Shown here: in pieces, positions 26,323-35,728 of the stretch | Numbering within the stretch: position 1 is the first letter of the stretch | How the letters are laid out: each line of letters begins with the position of its first letter | Assembly (NCBI GenBank): GCA_046349975.1 | Contig: JAXMBH010000015.1 | Location: 55,250 to 119,249 of the forward strand | Reading direction: 5' to 3' | DNA from: JABDGM01 sp046349975 | GTDB lineage: Bacteria > Planctomycetota > Planctomycetia > Pirellulales > Lacipirellulaceae | DNA length: 64,000 bases | The notes under the pieces: generated by a model | What the model saw: only the letters and a program-made list of their open reading frames with translations | What the model was told of the DNA's origin: nothing | Databases searched by the model: none | Made by a program: the position numbers and the translations under genes

Positions 26323-26886
26323 CTATTTCGGCACGCGAGGTACGGCCATACCACGCTCTTTAATGAATTCAGAGTTACCAATATCGTTGTCGGACGTCGA
26401 TTGAACGTTTCTCTGCACCCGATCCCACGCGTCGCGGGTGGCGGCACGGGCGTGGTGCCAGTTGAGCTTTGACGTACCGCGGCGGTTGGGCCAGTCCTTG
26501 GCGAGGTCGGGTTCGACTTCTTCGAAATGTCGGTCGCCATATTCAACGCGCGATTCCCAACCGTATTGGTACGCCGGGCCGACCTGATCGTAGCCGACTT
26601 TCGGATCGTAGTAGTGCCGCATCGGGTACTCGTTGCGCCAGTGATGGTCCTCGACCGCGGGGTCGATCTGCTCGGCGATCTCTTTGCCCGCGAGTCCGCC
26701 AGCAACGCCTCCGGCAATCGTACCGACGACCGTGCCGACCGGTCCCGCCAGCGTGCCGGCGGCCGCACCAGCCGCCGCCCCGCCGACCGCTGCGCCGATG
26801 CCTGCGCCGACGGGATGGGCGCCGGGTTCGTCGGTGATGGGGTCACGATTGTCGCTGCGGCCGGTGAGACTTTGCTTCGTTGCCAT
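26323..26886 (-). CDS. Glycine-zipper protein
   Basis: 187 residues. A Gly/Ala-rich zipper (VGAGIGAAVGGAAAGAAAG, continuing to GGVAGGLAGKEIAEQ) is preceded by a polar tail and followed by a charged, aromatic region (NEYPMRHYYDPKVGYDQVG). Glycine zippers often insert in membranes or form oligomers. Resembles stress-linked planctomycete proteins; no direct functional evidence. Confidence 0.75.
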   Translation of the reverse strand: MATKQSLTGRSDNRDPITDEPGAHPVGAGIGAAVGGAAAGAAAGTLAGPVGTVVGTIAGGVAGGLAGKEIAEQIDPAVEDHHWRNEYPMRHYYDPKVGYDQVGPAYQYGWESRVEYGDRHFEEVEPDLAKDWPNRRGTSKLNWHHARAATRDAWDRVQRNVQSTSDNDIGNSEFIKERGMAVPRVPK

Positions 26887-27111
26887 GACTTGCTCCGTTC
26901 AACTGAATCTTTGAGAAGGATGGATCTAGCGCGTTTGCAAAATCCATGCCTGCTAGTCCTGTAGCGGAGCAACTTACAGAAACCGCCCAAAAAAACGATA
27001 ACGCGACGCTTTATTGTCAGGATCGGCGAACTAGAGGGCCTAGGATAGCGGCAATTCGTCGCTTCGCGTCAAGTGTTCGCGCCGCGCACGACGATCGGCG
27101 CGAGCAGCCTT

Positions 27112-28230
27112 TCAATTGCGCACGACCTGGGTCCCACTCACACGTCTCACGAGACGTCGCATTTCGAGAACGCTGATCGTCGAAAGCACGCGGTGGATGG
27201 GAAGACCGCAACTTGCGGCGATGCTGTCGACGGATGTCGGCGACGACTCGACGGCATTGAGGACTTGCTGTTCAAGGTCGTTGAGCAGAAGTTCGGCGGG
27301 CTGGGTGATAATGTCGCCGTTGTCGCGCTGAATGTTTTCGGCCAAGGGGCCGAACTCAGCCAGAATGTCGTCGATCGATTCCACGAGCTTCGCGCCATCT
27401 TTGATGAGCGCGTGGCAGCCGCGCGAGAGGCGGCTATCGATCGGGCCGGGGACAGCGAAGACTTCGCGGCCTTGTTCGTAGGCATGCCGGGCCGTGATTA
27501 GCGCGCCTGAGCGATCAGCCGCCTCTACGACAATCGTGCCGAGCGACAGGCCGCTGATGATGCGATTGCGCTGCGGGAACGAGCCGCTCAACGGCGGCAT
27601 GCGCGGGGGCGTTTCGCTGACGACGTAACCGGCGGCCGCAACTTCTTCGGCGAGCTTCTCGTGCTCGGGAGGATAGAGTTCGAGAATGCCGCCAGCTAAC
27701 ACGGCGATCGTGCGACCGCCGGCGGAGAGGGCGCCGCGATGGGCAGCGGCGTCGATGCCGCGTGCCAGGCCGCTGACGACCGTGAAACCAGTGCGCGCGA
27801 GGCTTGCCGCGAGCCGTTCGGCTTGGGCGAGGCCGTAGCGAGTGGCATGGCGAGTTCCGACGATCGCGACGGCGAGCTCATCTTGCGCGTTGGGCTGGCC
27901 GCGGCGGAACAGCACGCCGGGCGGGTCATGAATCTTGCGCAACGGGCGGGGGTAATCATCGCTGGCTTCGGTTAGCACCTCAATGCCGTGCTCGGCCGCG
28001 ACCTGCAGCTCGAGTTCCGCATTGATTTCATCGCGCGCGGCGACGATGCGAGCGGCCGTCTTTGGGCCGATGCCCTGCACCGCTTGAAGGTCGCTTCGGC
28101 AAGCCGCGAGAACAGCCGCCGCGGTGCCGAAACGTTCGAGCAGCGCCTTCCGCAGCAGCGGGCCCACACCGGAGACGAGTGACAACGTCACACTATCGAC
28201 GAGGTCATCAGCGGAGGCGGTTTCGGGCAT
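27112..28230 (-). CDS. dprA: DNA-processing protein DprA
   Basis: A 372-residue loader of RecA on single-stranded DNA in transformation. An N-terminal helix-hairpin-helix-like region (VQGIGPKTAARIVAARDE) is followed by the Rossmann-like DprA domain: IVGTRHATRYGLAQAERLA, VVSGLARGIDAAAHRGAL, then FPQRNRIISGLSLGTIVVEA. A winged-helix DprA C-terminal domain follows (SVDSIAASCGLPIHRVLSTI). Full length. No other competence gene is in the window. Confidence 0.95.
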   Translation of the reverse strand: MPETASADDLVDSVTLSLVSGVGPLLRKALLERFGTAAAVLAACRSDLQAVQGIGPKTAARIVAARDEINAELELQVAAEHGIEVLTEASDDYPRPLRKIHDPPGVLFRRGQPNAQDELAVAIVGTRHATRYGLAQAERLAASLARTGFTVVSGLARGIDAAAHRGALSAGGRTIAVLAGGILELYPPEHEKLAEEVAAAGYVVSETPPRMPPLSGSFPQRNRIISGLSLGTIVVEAADRSGALITARHAYEQGREVFAVPGPIDSRLSRGCHALIKDGAKLVESIDDILAEFGPLAENIQRDNGDIITQPAELLLNDLEQQVLNAVESSPTSVDSIAASCGLPIHRVLSTISVLEMRRLVRRVSGTQVVRN

Positions 28231-28411
28231 GGCATGGTCCTTGTGTTAGAACGCAAGTTTACACACGGATTTCCTCAATCGAAAGCAGTCTCAATTGCGA
28301 GGTTGTGCCTTCGACCGCACATGCTCCCTTTTTGCGTGGCCATCCGATACAATTTACAATTGGATAGCGGTGAAACACGAAGGCACTGTCACTCTTTCAG
28401 CGAGTTCGGCA

Positions 28412-28660
28412 ATGGACTTAGCACCAGAAGTTATCGGGCAGGTGTTCGCCCTTGCGCCGCAGCAGCGTTACACACTCGCTCAGCAACTTCTCGACAGTAT
28501 TGATGAACAGACCGCCTCGGAACTGGATCGCGAGTTTCTCGCCGATTTGCAGCAACGGCGCAACGATATGCTCTCTGGCAACGAAGTTGTTGCAGACTGG
28601 CAAGCGGCACTGCTAACTATCAGCCAAGGTTTGATGCCGGAGAAATCGCGGTTCACTTGA
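28412..28660 (+). CDS. Addiction-module antitoxin (RelB/StbD-type)
   Basis: 82 residues. The pattern QVFALAPQQRYTLAQQLLDS then IDEQTASELDREFLADLQQR matches the putative addiction module component family (TIGR02574-like). ATG 28412 is used; a GTG at 28370 is possible. Its stop overlaps the start of the following toxin gene by 4 bp, so the pair is coupled. Confidence 0.78.
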   Translation: MDLAPEVIGQVFALAPQQRYTLAQQLLDSIDEQTASELDREFLADLQQRRNDMLSGNEVVADWQAALLTISQGLMPEKSRFT

Positions 28661-28969
28661 AGCTACACCGCAAGGCTGAAGCAGAGATTCGAGAAGCGGC
28701 TGCGTGGTATGACGGCCAATCGCCTGGGCTTGGCCATCGGTTCGTTCAAGCCGTAGCGGCAGCATTCGAACTGCTCGAAGGCGATCCCTCAGCGGTTCGC
28801 CAAGCTGGAAACGATGGTCGAACTCGCTCCGTATCGACGCGTCTTGGTCGAAGGCTTCCCCTATGTAGTCATTTTTGAATTGTTTGAACACGAGGTCTTC
28901 GTGTTTGCGGTGACGCATGCCAGCCGTCGCCCAAATTACTGGAGACAGCGTAAACGAAAATCGCCCTAG
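28657..28969 (+). pseudogene. ParE/RelE-type toxin broken by a +1 frameshift
   Basis: It starts TTG 28657 with LHRKAEAEIREAAAWYDGQS, the usual ParE N-terminus. The frame fails after LLEGD. Removing one C from the CCC run at 28786-28788 continues as PQRFAKLETMVELAPYRRVL, then FPYVVIFELFEHEVFVFAVT and HASRRPNYWRQ, ending at TAG 28967. The rejoined protein is a normal-length ParE/RelE toxin. Loss of toxin function is a common natural event, but a sequence error is equally possible. Confidence 0.75.
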
Positions 28970-28986
28970 TTGCGACCTAGTTCACG

Positions 28987-30072
28987 TCACAACGACGCAC
29001 TCATCGCCGCGAGCACATCCTCATTCGACACGCCGCGCACCAGTTCGACATGTCCCATCCGTGTCGGCAGCACGAAGCGGAGTTTGCCGCGCTCGACTTT
29101 CTTGTCGCGATACATGAGCTCGACCAACTCCTCTGGGTCGACTGCGGGAACTTCGAGAGATAGGTCGAATGCTTCAAGGAGTTTTTGTTGCCGCGCGACG
29201 AAGGCGGCATCAACGCGGCCCAGGCGTTCGGCCAGCCGCGCGGCGCAGTGCATGCCAATGGCGACGCCTTCGCCGTGCAGCAGTTGCTCGTAGCCGGTGC
29301 CGGCTTCGAAGGCGTGGCAGAACGTGTGGCCGTAGTTAAGGATCGCGCGGAGGCCCGTTTCCTCGCGCTCGTCTTGTTCGACGACATCGGCCTTCAACCG
29401 GCAGCAGCGCTCGACGATGTACGCCAGCACGCCAGCATCGCGGGCGTTCACTTTTTCGACGTTCGATTCGAGATACGCGAAAAACTCGGCATCCTGTATG
29501 ACGCCGTACTTCACCACTTCAGCAAGTCCCGCGCGGAACTCGCGTTCGGGCAGCGTATTTAGCACAGCGACATCAATGAGCACGCCCTTCGGCTGCCAGA
29601 ACGCGCCGACCATGTTCTTGCCGCCCGTGAGGTTGACGCCGACCTTACCGCCGACCGAGCTGTCGACCTGCGCGAGTAGTGTGGTCGGAATCTGCACGAA
29701 CCGCAGGCCGCGCGTGAACGAAGCAGCGACGAACCCGGCCAGGTCGCCGACGACACCGCCGCCAAGCGCGACGATCACGGTCTTACGGTCGGCGCCGTTA
29801 TCGAGCAGCTCTTCCCATAGCTCGGTCGCCACCTCGGGCGCCTTGCTCATTTCGCCCGGGTCGACTTCGAGCACGTTCACTTCGCAACCGAGCTCTTCGA
29901 GCGGCTCGACGACCGGGTCAACATAGTGCTCGGCCACGTTCGAATCGGTGATGACGACCGTGTGCGCATCGTCCGCCTCGGCATCGCAGAACTTCACCGC
30001 CTCACGCAAGTTGCCGCTACCGATTTCGATGTCGTAACTACGCGGGCCAAGATTAACGTGAACGGTGGGCAT
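28987..30072 (-). CDS. aroB: 3-dehydroquinate synthase
   Basis: Second step of the shikimate pathway: DAHP to 3-dehydroquinate with NAD and a divalent metal. 361 residues. NAD-binding VIVALGGGVVGDLAGFVAAS is followed by VQIPTTLLAQVDSSVGGKVG and NLTGGKNMVGAFWQP. Metal ligands are Glu in GLAEVVKYG, His in NYGHTFCHAFE and His in LLHGEGVAIGM. ATG 30072. No other aro gene is nearby. Confidence 0.96.
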   Translation of the reverse strand: MPTVHVNLGPRSYDIEIGSGNLREAVKFCDAEADDAHTVVITDSNVAEHYVDPVVEPLEELGCEVNVLEVDPGEMSKAPEVATELWEELLDNGADRKTVIVALGGGVVGDLAGFVAASFTRGLRFVQIPTTLLAQVDSSVGGKVGVNLTGGKNMVGAFWQPKGVLIDVAVLNTLPEREFRAGLAEVVKYGVIQDAEFFAYLESNVEKVNARDAGVLAYIVERCCRLKADVVEQDEREETGLRAILNYGHTFCHAFEAGTGYEQLLHGEGVAIGMHCAARLAERLGRVDAAFVARQQKLLEAFDLSLEVPAVDPEELVELMYRDKKVERGKLRFVLPTRMGHVELVRGVSNEDVLAAMSASL

Positions 30073-30125
30073 GGTGGGGCGGGGTGGAATGTTGACTTCA
30101 GCGGATTGGTGTTACGATTCGGAGA

Positions 30126-30243
30126 CGCTTAGAGGGGGAGAGCGGGAGATAGGGAGAGGGGGAGAGGGGGAGATTGTTGCGTAACATTCTCCCCCTCTCC
30201 CACTCTCCTTGTCTCCCCCTCTTGCTTCCTGCCTCCCCCTCTT
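30126..30243 (-). repeat. GA/CT-rich imperfect inverted repeat
   Basis: AGAGGGGGAGAGCGGGAGAT and following (30130-30172) is mirrored by a pyrimidine-rich arm (about 30189-30243) made of TCTCCCCCTCTCCC-type units. It lies between aroB and the next minus-strand gene. Low-complexity dispersed repeat with no coding capacity. Confidence 0.6.
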
Positions 30244-30246
30244 TCT

Positions 30247-30471
30247 TCAGGCGGTGACCCGGGCGATGTCCTCTGGCGTGACGACGATGCGGCGGCAGAA
30301 GCCGGTGTGCGTGCGGACGTATTCCAGTTGCGCGGCCTGGTCCGGCGACTGATGCAACAGCCGCTCCACGCGGGCCCGCTCGGTCGGCTCCCAATCGTCG
30401 TACTCCTCGGGCCACTGGGTGTCGACTTCCACAATGAGGGCTTCGCGATAAGGATCGAATTGATCGGCCAT
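30247..30471 (-). CDS. Conserved small hypothetical protein
   Basis: 74 residues from ATG 30471: MADQFDPYREALIVEVDTQW, then ERARVERLLHQSPDQAAQLE and YVRTHTGFCRRIVVTPEDI. Soluble, acidic and helical. No family name recalled. It could share a transcript with aroB, but a repeat separates them. Confidence 0.6.
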   Translation of the reverse strand: MADQFDPYREALIVEVDTQWPEEYDDWEPTERARVERLLHQSPDQAAQLEYVRTHTGFCRRIVVTPEDIARVTA

Positions 30472-30642
30472 GGACTTCAAAACGGTTGTGACTTAGCGGA
30501 AAGAGACCACGCAGAGGCGCGGAGGTCGCGGAGAGCTCTCTGCCGCGGCCGACGAATCTGCGAGTGGCAAGTTCGGAGATGAGCAAAATGCCCCAGCCGC
30601 AACGTTCTCGCGAACTCGCAACGTCATTATACTAGAGAGCTT

Positions 30643-31200
30643 ATGCCGCCAACAGCCGCTAGCCGTGACGCCGCCACAACGCCCCAGAACGCTGGTATTT
30701 CCGGCAAGTGGATCATCATTGGAGTGATGGCAGTCGCACTCATCGGCGCCGGAACCAGCTGGTGGTTTCGGTATTACACCACACATCGCACGGCGCAATT
30801 TTGGGGGCCGGAGGCGGCGACTCTGATTCGCGACGCGCCGACGGTCTGGAGTCATGACGACTTGAATCGAGATATCTCGTCGGCAAAGGGACTTGTGCAT
30901 CTTCGCAATGCGCTGCTGGAAGATCGAAGTTTCAAATGGCCGGCGGTGCCGATCGAAGACGATGTTCAATGGACACACGGATTAGGCTTTAGAGATCAAC
31001 GTACGTCGAAGAGCGTTGGTATTATGTTCTCCTCCGATTTCCGCTGGGTATATGTCCCGGACAACGAGATCATGCTCTCGTGTGAACCAATCTCTGCGGG
31101 TCTGCGCGAGATGTTCTCGGAGTTTGAAGGACTGCCAGAGAGCACCTCCGCCCCGCCCGCCGCTGAAGCGGCCTCGCCAATCGCTGCGCCAAAGCAGTAA
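30643..31200 (+). CDS. Membrane-anchored hypothetical protein
   Basis: 185 residues. N-terminal cytoplasmic tail, one anchor (WIIIGVMAVALIGAGTSWWF) and an exterior domain with TAQFWGPEAATLIRDAPTVW, DISSAKGLVHLRNALLEDRS and FRWVYVPDNEIMLSCEP. The C-terminal tail is Ala/Pro-rich. A TATACT at 30628-30633 ends only 9 bp before the ATG, suggesting a very short or absent leader. Common in planctomycetes; function unknown. Confidence 0.65.
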   Translation: MPPTAASRDAATTPQNAGISGKWIIIGVMAVALIGAGTSWWFRYYTTHRTAQFWGPEAATLIRDAPTVWSHDDLNRDISSAKGLVHLRNALLEDRSFKWPAVPIEDDVQWTHGLGFRDQRTSKSVGIMFSSDFRWVYVPDNEIMLSCEPISAGLREMFSEFEGLPESTSAPPAAEAASPIAAPKQ

Positions 31201-31341
31201 CGCAACAAGCGGCGATTTCTACCGGCGCTAGCAGCGCCAGCACTCGCGGCAACTCGCGCTAGGCGCAGGGGCGATGTTTCCTATAATCCGCCTCTCTCAA
31301 AGTTCATCCCTAGTCCCCAGCCCCGAGCCCCAGCCTCTCCC

Positions 31342-32181
31342 ATGCGCAGCATCGCCATCATCAACCAGAAGGGCGGCGTCGGTAAGACGACGACCGCTGT
31401 GAACTTGAGCGCCGCGCTCGCCCGCTCCGGGCAGCGTGTGGGAATCATCGATATTGACCCCCAGGCGCACGCCTCGCTGCACCTCGGGCTCGACCCGCAG
31501 GCCCGCGTGCCGACGGTGTACGACCTGCTCACCGAAGAAACGCCGATCGCCGATCTGTGGCAGCGGCCCGGCACCGCCCCGGAAGGCGAAGAGAATTTGT
31601 GGGTGGCGGCGTCGCACATCGATTTGGCGGCCGCCGAAGTCGAGCTCGCCGGCGTGGTCGGTCGCGAAGTGATCCTGCGCGACAAGCTCGCCGTGGCCGC
31701 CGACGACTTTGACTACGTGCTCATCGATTGCCCGCCGTCGCTCGGCATCCTCACGATCAACGCCCTGGCCGCGGTCGACGACGTGTTCCTGCCGCTCCAG
31801 CCGCACTTCCTCGCGTTGCACGGCTTGTCGAAGTTGCTCAAGACGATCGGCCTCGTACACGAGCGACTCAACGAACGGCTCGCGCTCGCCGGCGTGGTTC
31901 TGTGCCTGTACGAATCGGGCACGAAGCTGGCCGCGGAAGTGAGCCGCGACGTCGAGCAGTTCTTCAAAGAAGCCCGCAAGGGCAACCGCGCGTGGAGCAC
32001 CGTGCGGCTGTTCGAAACGCGGATCCGCCGCAATATTCGCCTCGCCGAGTCGCCGAGCTTCGGCCAATCGATCTTCGAATACGCGCCCGGCTCGCCGGGG
32101 GCTGAAGACTACCGCGCCCTCGGCGGCGAAGTGCTCGCGTACTACGCCGGCCGGCAATTGCTGGAAGCGGCGGCGGCGTGA
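31342..32181 (+). CDS. ParA-family ATPase
   Basis: A 279-residue MinD/ParA ATPase. Deviant Walker A KGGVGKTT with the signature Lys at residues 10-17, Walker A' IIDIDPQAHAS, Walker B YVLIDCPPSLG. It has the Soj/ParA layout but no ParB or parS-like neighbour, so it is an orphan that may position another cargo (chromosome region, chemoreceptor or microcompartment). Start ATG 31342 gives MRSIAIINQKGGVGK, the standard beginning. Confidence 0.9.
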   Translation: MRSIAIINQKGGVGKTTTAVNLSAALARSGQRVGIIDIDPQAHASLHLGLDPQARVPTVYDLLTEETPIADLWQRPGTAPEGEENLWVAASHIDLAAAEVELAGVVGREVILRDKLAVAADDFDYVLIDCPPSLGILTINALAAVDDVFLPLQPHFLALHGLSKLLKTIGLVHERLNERLALAGVVLCLYESGTKLAAEVSRDVEQFFKEARKGNRAWSTVRLFETRIRRNIRLAESPSFGQSIFEYAPGSPGAEDYRALGGEVLAYYAGRQLLEAAAA

Positions 32182-32330
32182 CCAGTTAGGCGTTGGGCTT
32201 TAGTCGTTAGACGTTAGTCTTGGGCGGCGGCCTCTTTTCTACGCCCTAATTCTCAGCGGCCGTCCGTCGTCCGTTCAGTTGACAAAGCACCCGCGCGCGT
32301 CGACAACGTATCTCGTCGTTCGCCTTCCCC

Positions 32331-32369
32331 CCTCCGCCTTCCCCCTTCCCCCTTCCCCCTTCCCCCTTC
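32331..32369 (+). repeat. CCCCCTT tandem tract
   Basis: A pyrimidine tract with about five heptamer units of CCCCCTT lies directly before the ATG at 32375, so the ribosome-binding site of the isochorismatase-like gene is unclear. Confidence 0.6.
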
Positions 32370-32374
32370 GACCC

Positions 32375-32918
32375 ATGCCCGCTCTCATCATCGTCGATAT
32401 CCAGAACGACTACTTTCCCGGTGGCCGCATGACGCTGGTCGACATCGAACAAGCGCGCCGAAAACGCGGGCCGATTGCTCGAGCACTTCCGCAAATTCGG
32501 CCAGCCGACGTTTCATATTCAGCACACCTGGGATGATCCCTCCGCGCCGTTCTTCGTCGCGGGGACGCCTGGAGCTCAAATTCACGAATCCGTGGCGCCG
32601 AAACAGGGCGAACCAATCATCGTCAAGCACTTTCCCAACAGCTTCCGCGGCTCGAAGTTGCTGGAAGAGCTTCGCCGTGTCGGCGCGAAAGATCTCACCA
32701 TCTGCGGCGCCATGAGCCACATGTGCATCGACGCCACCACCCGCGCCGCCGCCGACTTCGGCTTCGACTGCACCGTCGCCCACGACGCCTGTGCAACCCG
32801 CGACGTGGAGTTCGAAGGCAACAAGGTAGCCGCAAAAGATGTGCATGCCGCGTACATGAGCGCGCTCGGGTTTGCCTACGCCAAAGTGATCTCGACGGGC
32901 CAAGCGCTTGGCCAGTGA
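32375..32918 (+). pseudogene. Isochorismatase-family hydrolase with a frameshift
   Basis: It begins MPALIIVDIQNDYFPGGRMT, the family start with the catalytic Asp in VDIQNDYF. The frame is lost after TLVDIEQA: dropping one base in GCGCG at about 32452-32457 gives AENAGRLLEHFRKFGQPTFH. After that it is normal: IIVKHFPNSFRGSKLLE (catalytic Lys) and CGAMSHMCIDATTRAA (catalytic Cys). All active-site residues survive in the rejoined 180-residue protein, so a sequence error is likely. The substrate is probably a small amide such as nicotinamide-like compounds, but is not determinable. Confidence 0.78.
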
Positions 32919-32949
32919 TTTGGCGTCCGGATTTCACCATTGTGATATA

Positions 32950-33195
32950 ATGGCAGTCATGAACGCCTACGAAACGTCAACAACCGTGGAGATCGCCGGC
33001 GAGGTTCGGATCGCCGGTGTGCCTTTCGCGCCTGGCACGGAGGTCGATGTCTTGATCAGCCCCAAGCGCAAAAACGCAGACGAATTTCTCAAGGAGTGGC
33101 AACGACTGTGCGAGGAACTGCGCGGGCAGCCACAATCTTCGTCTGTTAGCGACGACGTAATCGAACAGGAAATTGACGACTATCGTCACGGATGA
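32950..33195 (+). CDS. Antitoxin-like protein preceding a PIN toxin
   Basis: About 81 residues (78 if ATG 32959 is used). Short beta-rich N-terminus (TTVEIAGEVRIAGVPFAPGT, then EVDVLISPKRK) and a helical, acidic C-terminus. The layout resembles antitoxins with a small beta domain plus toxin-binding tail. The stop overlaps the PIN gene start by 4 bp. TATAAT at 32946-32951 overlaps the first ATG, so the second ATG at 32959 with a leaderless transcript may be the true start. Confidence 0.65.
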   Translation: MAVMNAYETSTTVEIAGEVRIAGVPFAPGTEVDVLISPKRKNADEFLKEWQRLCEELRGQPQSSSVSDDVIEQEIDDYRHG

Positions 33196-33600
33196 TGAAG
33201 GTGTTGTTGGATACGAACGTGCTGTTGTCGGCCGCGTGGCGCGACCGCCTTCCTGAACGTGTTGTTCTTTACGTTGCCACGACCTCGGATGTCGAATGGA
33301 TCGTCACGCAGCCTAAAGGAGTATCGAGAGGTAATGCAGCGGCCACGGTTCGGCCTTTCAGCCGCTCAGATTGAACGGTGGATCAAGCTCATCGAAATGA
33401 GGTCATTTGTACTGTCAACGCCGGCAGTCGATGTTTCCGGATTGCGCGATCCAAAAGACGCGAAATTTCTTTCTGCGGCAGTTGGCACCAACGCCGATTT
33501 TCTCGTCACCGGCGACAACGACTTGCTGCAATCGCGCCTGACTCTTGCGACACGAATCGTGACGATCGCCGACTTTGCCCAGTTGGCCGGCATTGCATGA
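33192..33600 (+). pseudogene. PIN-domain toxin broken by a frameshift
   Basis: It begins MMKVLLDTNVLLSAAWRDRL with the first catalytic Asp of PIN ribonucleases. The frame is lost near 33309; removing one base restores SLKEYREVMQRPRFGLSAAQ, then LRDPKDAKFLSAAVGTNADF and LVTGDNDLL, which hold the other acidic residues. The rejoined protein is about 136 residues and matches the 'toxin component, PIN family' group. Either inactivated or a sequence error. Confidence 0.75.
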
Positions 33601-33659
33601 TTCGCTCTGCTTGGCGACGCATTGGCAACACTCCGTATCCAGCGTCTTTCTGGCAACTG

Positions 33660-35636
33660 CTATTTTCCTAACATCCCCACTTTCACCTGCGACGCCGCTT
33701 CCGGCGTGTGATACACCCGCTGCATCGCCTTCTGAAAATCGGCTTCGGTAGCCTGGTTGATGTCGCAGAACTTCTGCGGATTGCGGTCGACCAGCGGGAA
33801 CCAGGAGCTTTGCACCTGGATCATGATCCGGTGGCCGCGGCGGAAGGTGTGGAAGACGTCGGGCATCGTCCAATGGACGGCCGTGCGCTCGCCCGGCGTG
33901 AACGGCTCGGGTTTCGAGTAGCTGTTGCGGAATTTGCCGCGCATCGGTTCGCCGCGAATGAGCTGCTGATAGCCGCCCATTTGCACGTTGGCCGGGTTCG
34001 GCTCGGGGTTCGGAAAGTCGCCGGAGTAAACGTCGATCAGCTTGACGACGAAGTCGGCGTCGGTGCCGGTGGTTGCCACGTGAAGCTGTGCCGTCAGCGG
34101 GCCGGCGAGCGTGACGTCCTCTTGGAGCAGGTCGGTTTGGTAGACGAGCACATCCGGCCGCTCGGCGGCGAACCGCTGGTCGTCGACCATGTATTCGCGC
34201 GTGCGGTTCATTGCGATGTATCCGATGTATGGCACAGGCTTCGCCGGATCGCTCGGATACTCATCGAACGCGGCCGCTTCCTCTGCCGCAGGCGGTTCGA
34301 ACGAGAGCCGGCCGCCCGCGTGGAAGTACAGCGTCTTCTCGACCGTGCCCTTGGGCGGCCAGGCGTCGAACTTTCGCCACTGGTTCGTGCCCGTTTCGAA
34401 GACATTCGCTTCCGCGATATCGAACTTCTTTGGCTTCTCGCCTCCCGCGCCTTCGCCTTTCACGGCTGCAACGTCGCCTTCCTGAACAGCTTGGGCTTCG
34501 TCTTTCAAATAGTGATTGAGAAACGGCAACTCGAAGTGCTCGCGATAGTAGACAGCGGTCTTCGCGTTGAATTCCACGCTGCCGAGCCGGTCGGCGTCGG
34601 GCGACGACCACTGCCCGTGCGACCACGGGCCCATCACCAGCGCGTTGAAGATGCCCGGGTTCTGCTCTTCGGTCGCCCGATAAACTTTGAGCGTCCCGTA
34701 CAGATCCTCGGCATCGTTCCAACCGCCGACGGTGAGCACAGCCGCCCGCACCTTCTTCAAATGCGGCGCGAGGTTGCGCGCCTGCCAGAATTCATCGTAC
34801 GTCGGGTGGGCGAGCATCTCGGTCCAAAACGGCGCCTTGCCTTTGAAATACTTCTTGTCGGCATTCGGCAGGGAACCCAGGTTCAGATAGAACTCGTAAC
34901 CGTCCGGCGTTTTATAATCGAAGGGCTTGGCCATTTCGCGTTTCGGGTTTTCGAGCTTCTGCTCGAACGTCGCGAGGTAGCCGAAGCCGTCGTTGAGGAA
35001 CAGCGCCCCGTTGTGGTGGAAGTCATCGCCGATGAACCAGTCGCACACCGGCGCTTGCGGCGACACGCATTTCAACGCCGGGTGCGAGTCGATCATGCCA
35101 CAGGCCGAGAAAAAACCAGGATACGAAATCCCCAACATGCCGACGCGGCCGCTGTTATTCGGCACGTGCTTCACGAGCCATTCGATTGTGTCATACGCGT
35201 CGGTCGATTCGTCGGTGTCCTTGCCAGTCCTGTTCTCGTTGATCGGCCGCACATGCACGAACGTACCCTCCGAGCCGTTGCGGCCGCGGACATCCTGCAA
35301 CGCAAAGATGAATCCTTCCTTTGCATAGTTGGCCAGGAGGCCGTGCGGCGTGGGATTCACATCTTCACCGTACGGGCGCACTGAGTACGGCGTGCGCGAC
35401 AGCAGAATCGGGTACTGTTTCGTATGGTCCTTCGGCACATAGACCGCGGTGAGCAGATGCACGCCGTCGCGCATGGGGATTTCGTACTCGTACTTGGTGT
35501 AGTGCTCCTTCAGGTAGGCGGAGTCGGCCAACTCCGCGGCGGAGCAAGCAACGCTGCCGCCCAAAACAAACACAGAGTAGAGGGCTGCGGCGACACCACA
35601 GCGCATAACGCGGCACAAGCAGGCAAATGACATCAT
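33660..35636 (-). CDS. CocE/NonD family hydrolase (secreted)
   Basis: A 658-residue hydrolase of the X-Pro dipeptidyl-peptidase S15/CocE group. Start at ATG 35636 gives a signal peptide (CLCRVMRCGVAAALYSVFVL, then GGSVACSAA). The N-terminal alpha/beta domain has the nucleophile Ser in GMLGISYPGFF; the cap follows; the C-terminal jelly-roll domain contains VVKLIDVYSGDFPNPEPN and HRIMIQVQSSWFPLVDRNP. Such enzymes hydrolyse peptides, acyl esters or glutaryl groups; the substrate here is unknown. Confidence 0.88.
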   Translation of the reverse strand: MMSFACLCRVMRCGVAAALYSVFVLGGSVACSAAELADSAYLKEHYTKYEYEIPMRDGVHLLTAVYVPKDHTKQYPILLSRTPYSVRPYGEDVNPTPHGLLANYAKEGFIFALQDVRGRNGSEGTFVHVRPINENRTGKDTDESTDAYDTIEWLVKHVPNNSGRVGMLGISYPGFFSACGMIDSHPALKCVSPQAPVCDWFIGDDFHHNGALFLNDGFGYLATFEQKLENPKREMAKPFDYKTPDGYEFYLNLGSLPNADKKYFKGKAPFWTEMLAHPTYDEFWQARNLAPHLKKVRAAVLTVGGWNDAEDLYGTLKVYRATEEQNPGIFNALVMGPWSHGQWSSPDADRLGSVEFNAKTAVYYREHFELPFLNHYLKDEAQAVQEGDVAAVKGEGAGGEKPKKFDIAEANVFETGTNQWRKFDAWPPKGTVEKTLYFHAGGRLSFEPPAAEEAAAFDEYPSDPAKPVPYIGYIAMNRTREYMVDDQRFAAERPDVLVYQTDLLQEDVTLAGPLTAQLHVATTGTDADFVVKLIDVYSGDFPNPEPNPANVQMGGYQQLIRGEPMRGKFRNSYSKPEPFTPGERTAVHWTMPDVFHTFRRGHRIMIQVQSSWFPLVDRNPQKFCDINQATEADFQKAMQRVYHTPEAASQVKVGMLGK

Positions 35637-35728
35637 CGCTGGCAATTCACAGGTGCGATTCGTAGGAACAAGAGGCACTTGCCTCTATCTTACTAACGCA
35701 CGCTCGAATCGCCAGCGCTCCAGTAATT

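Noticed and set aside
33708..35384. Long plus-strand frame opposite the CocE-type gene
   Set aside because: Complete overlap with a well-supported hydrolase; no motifs in its translation.
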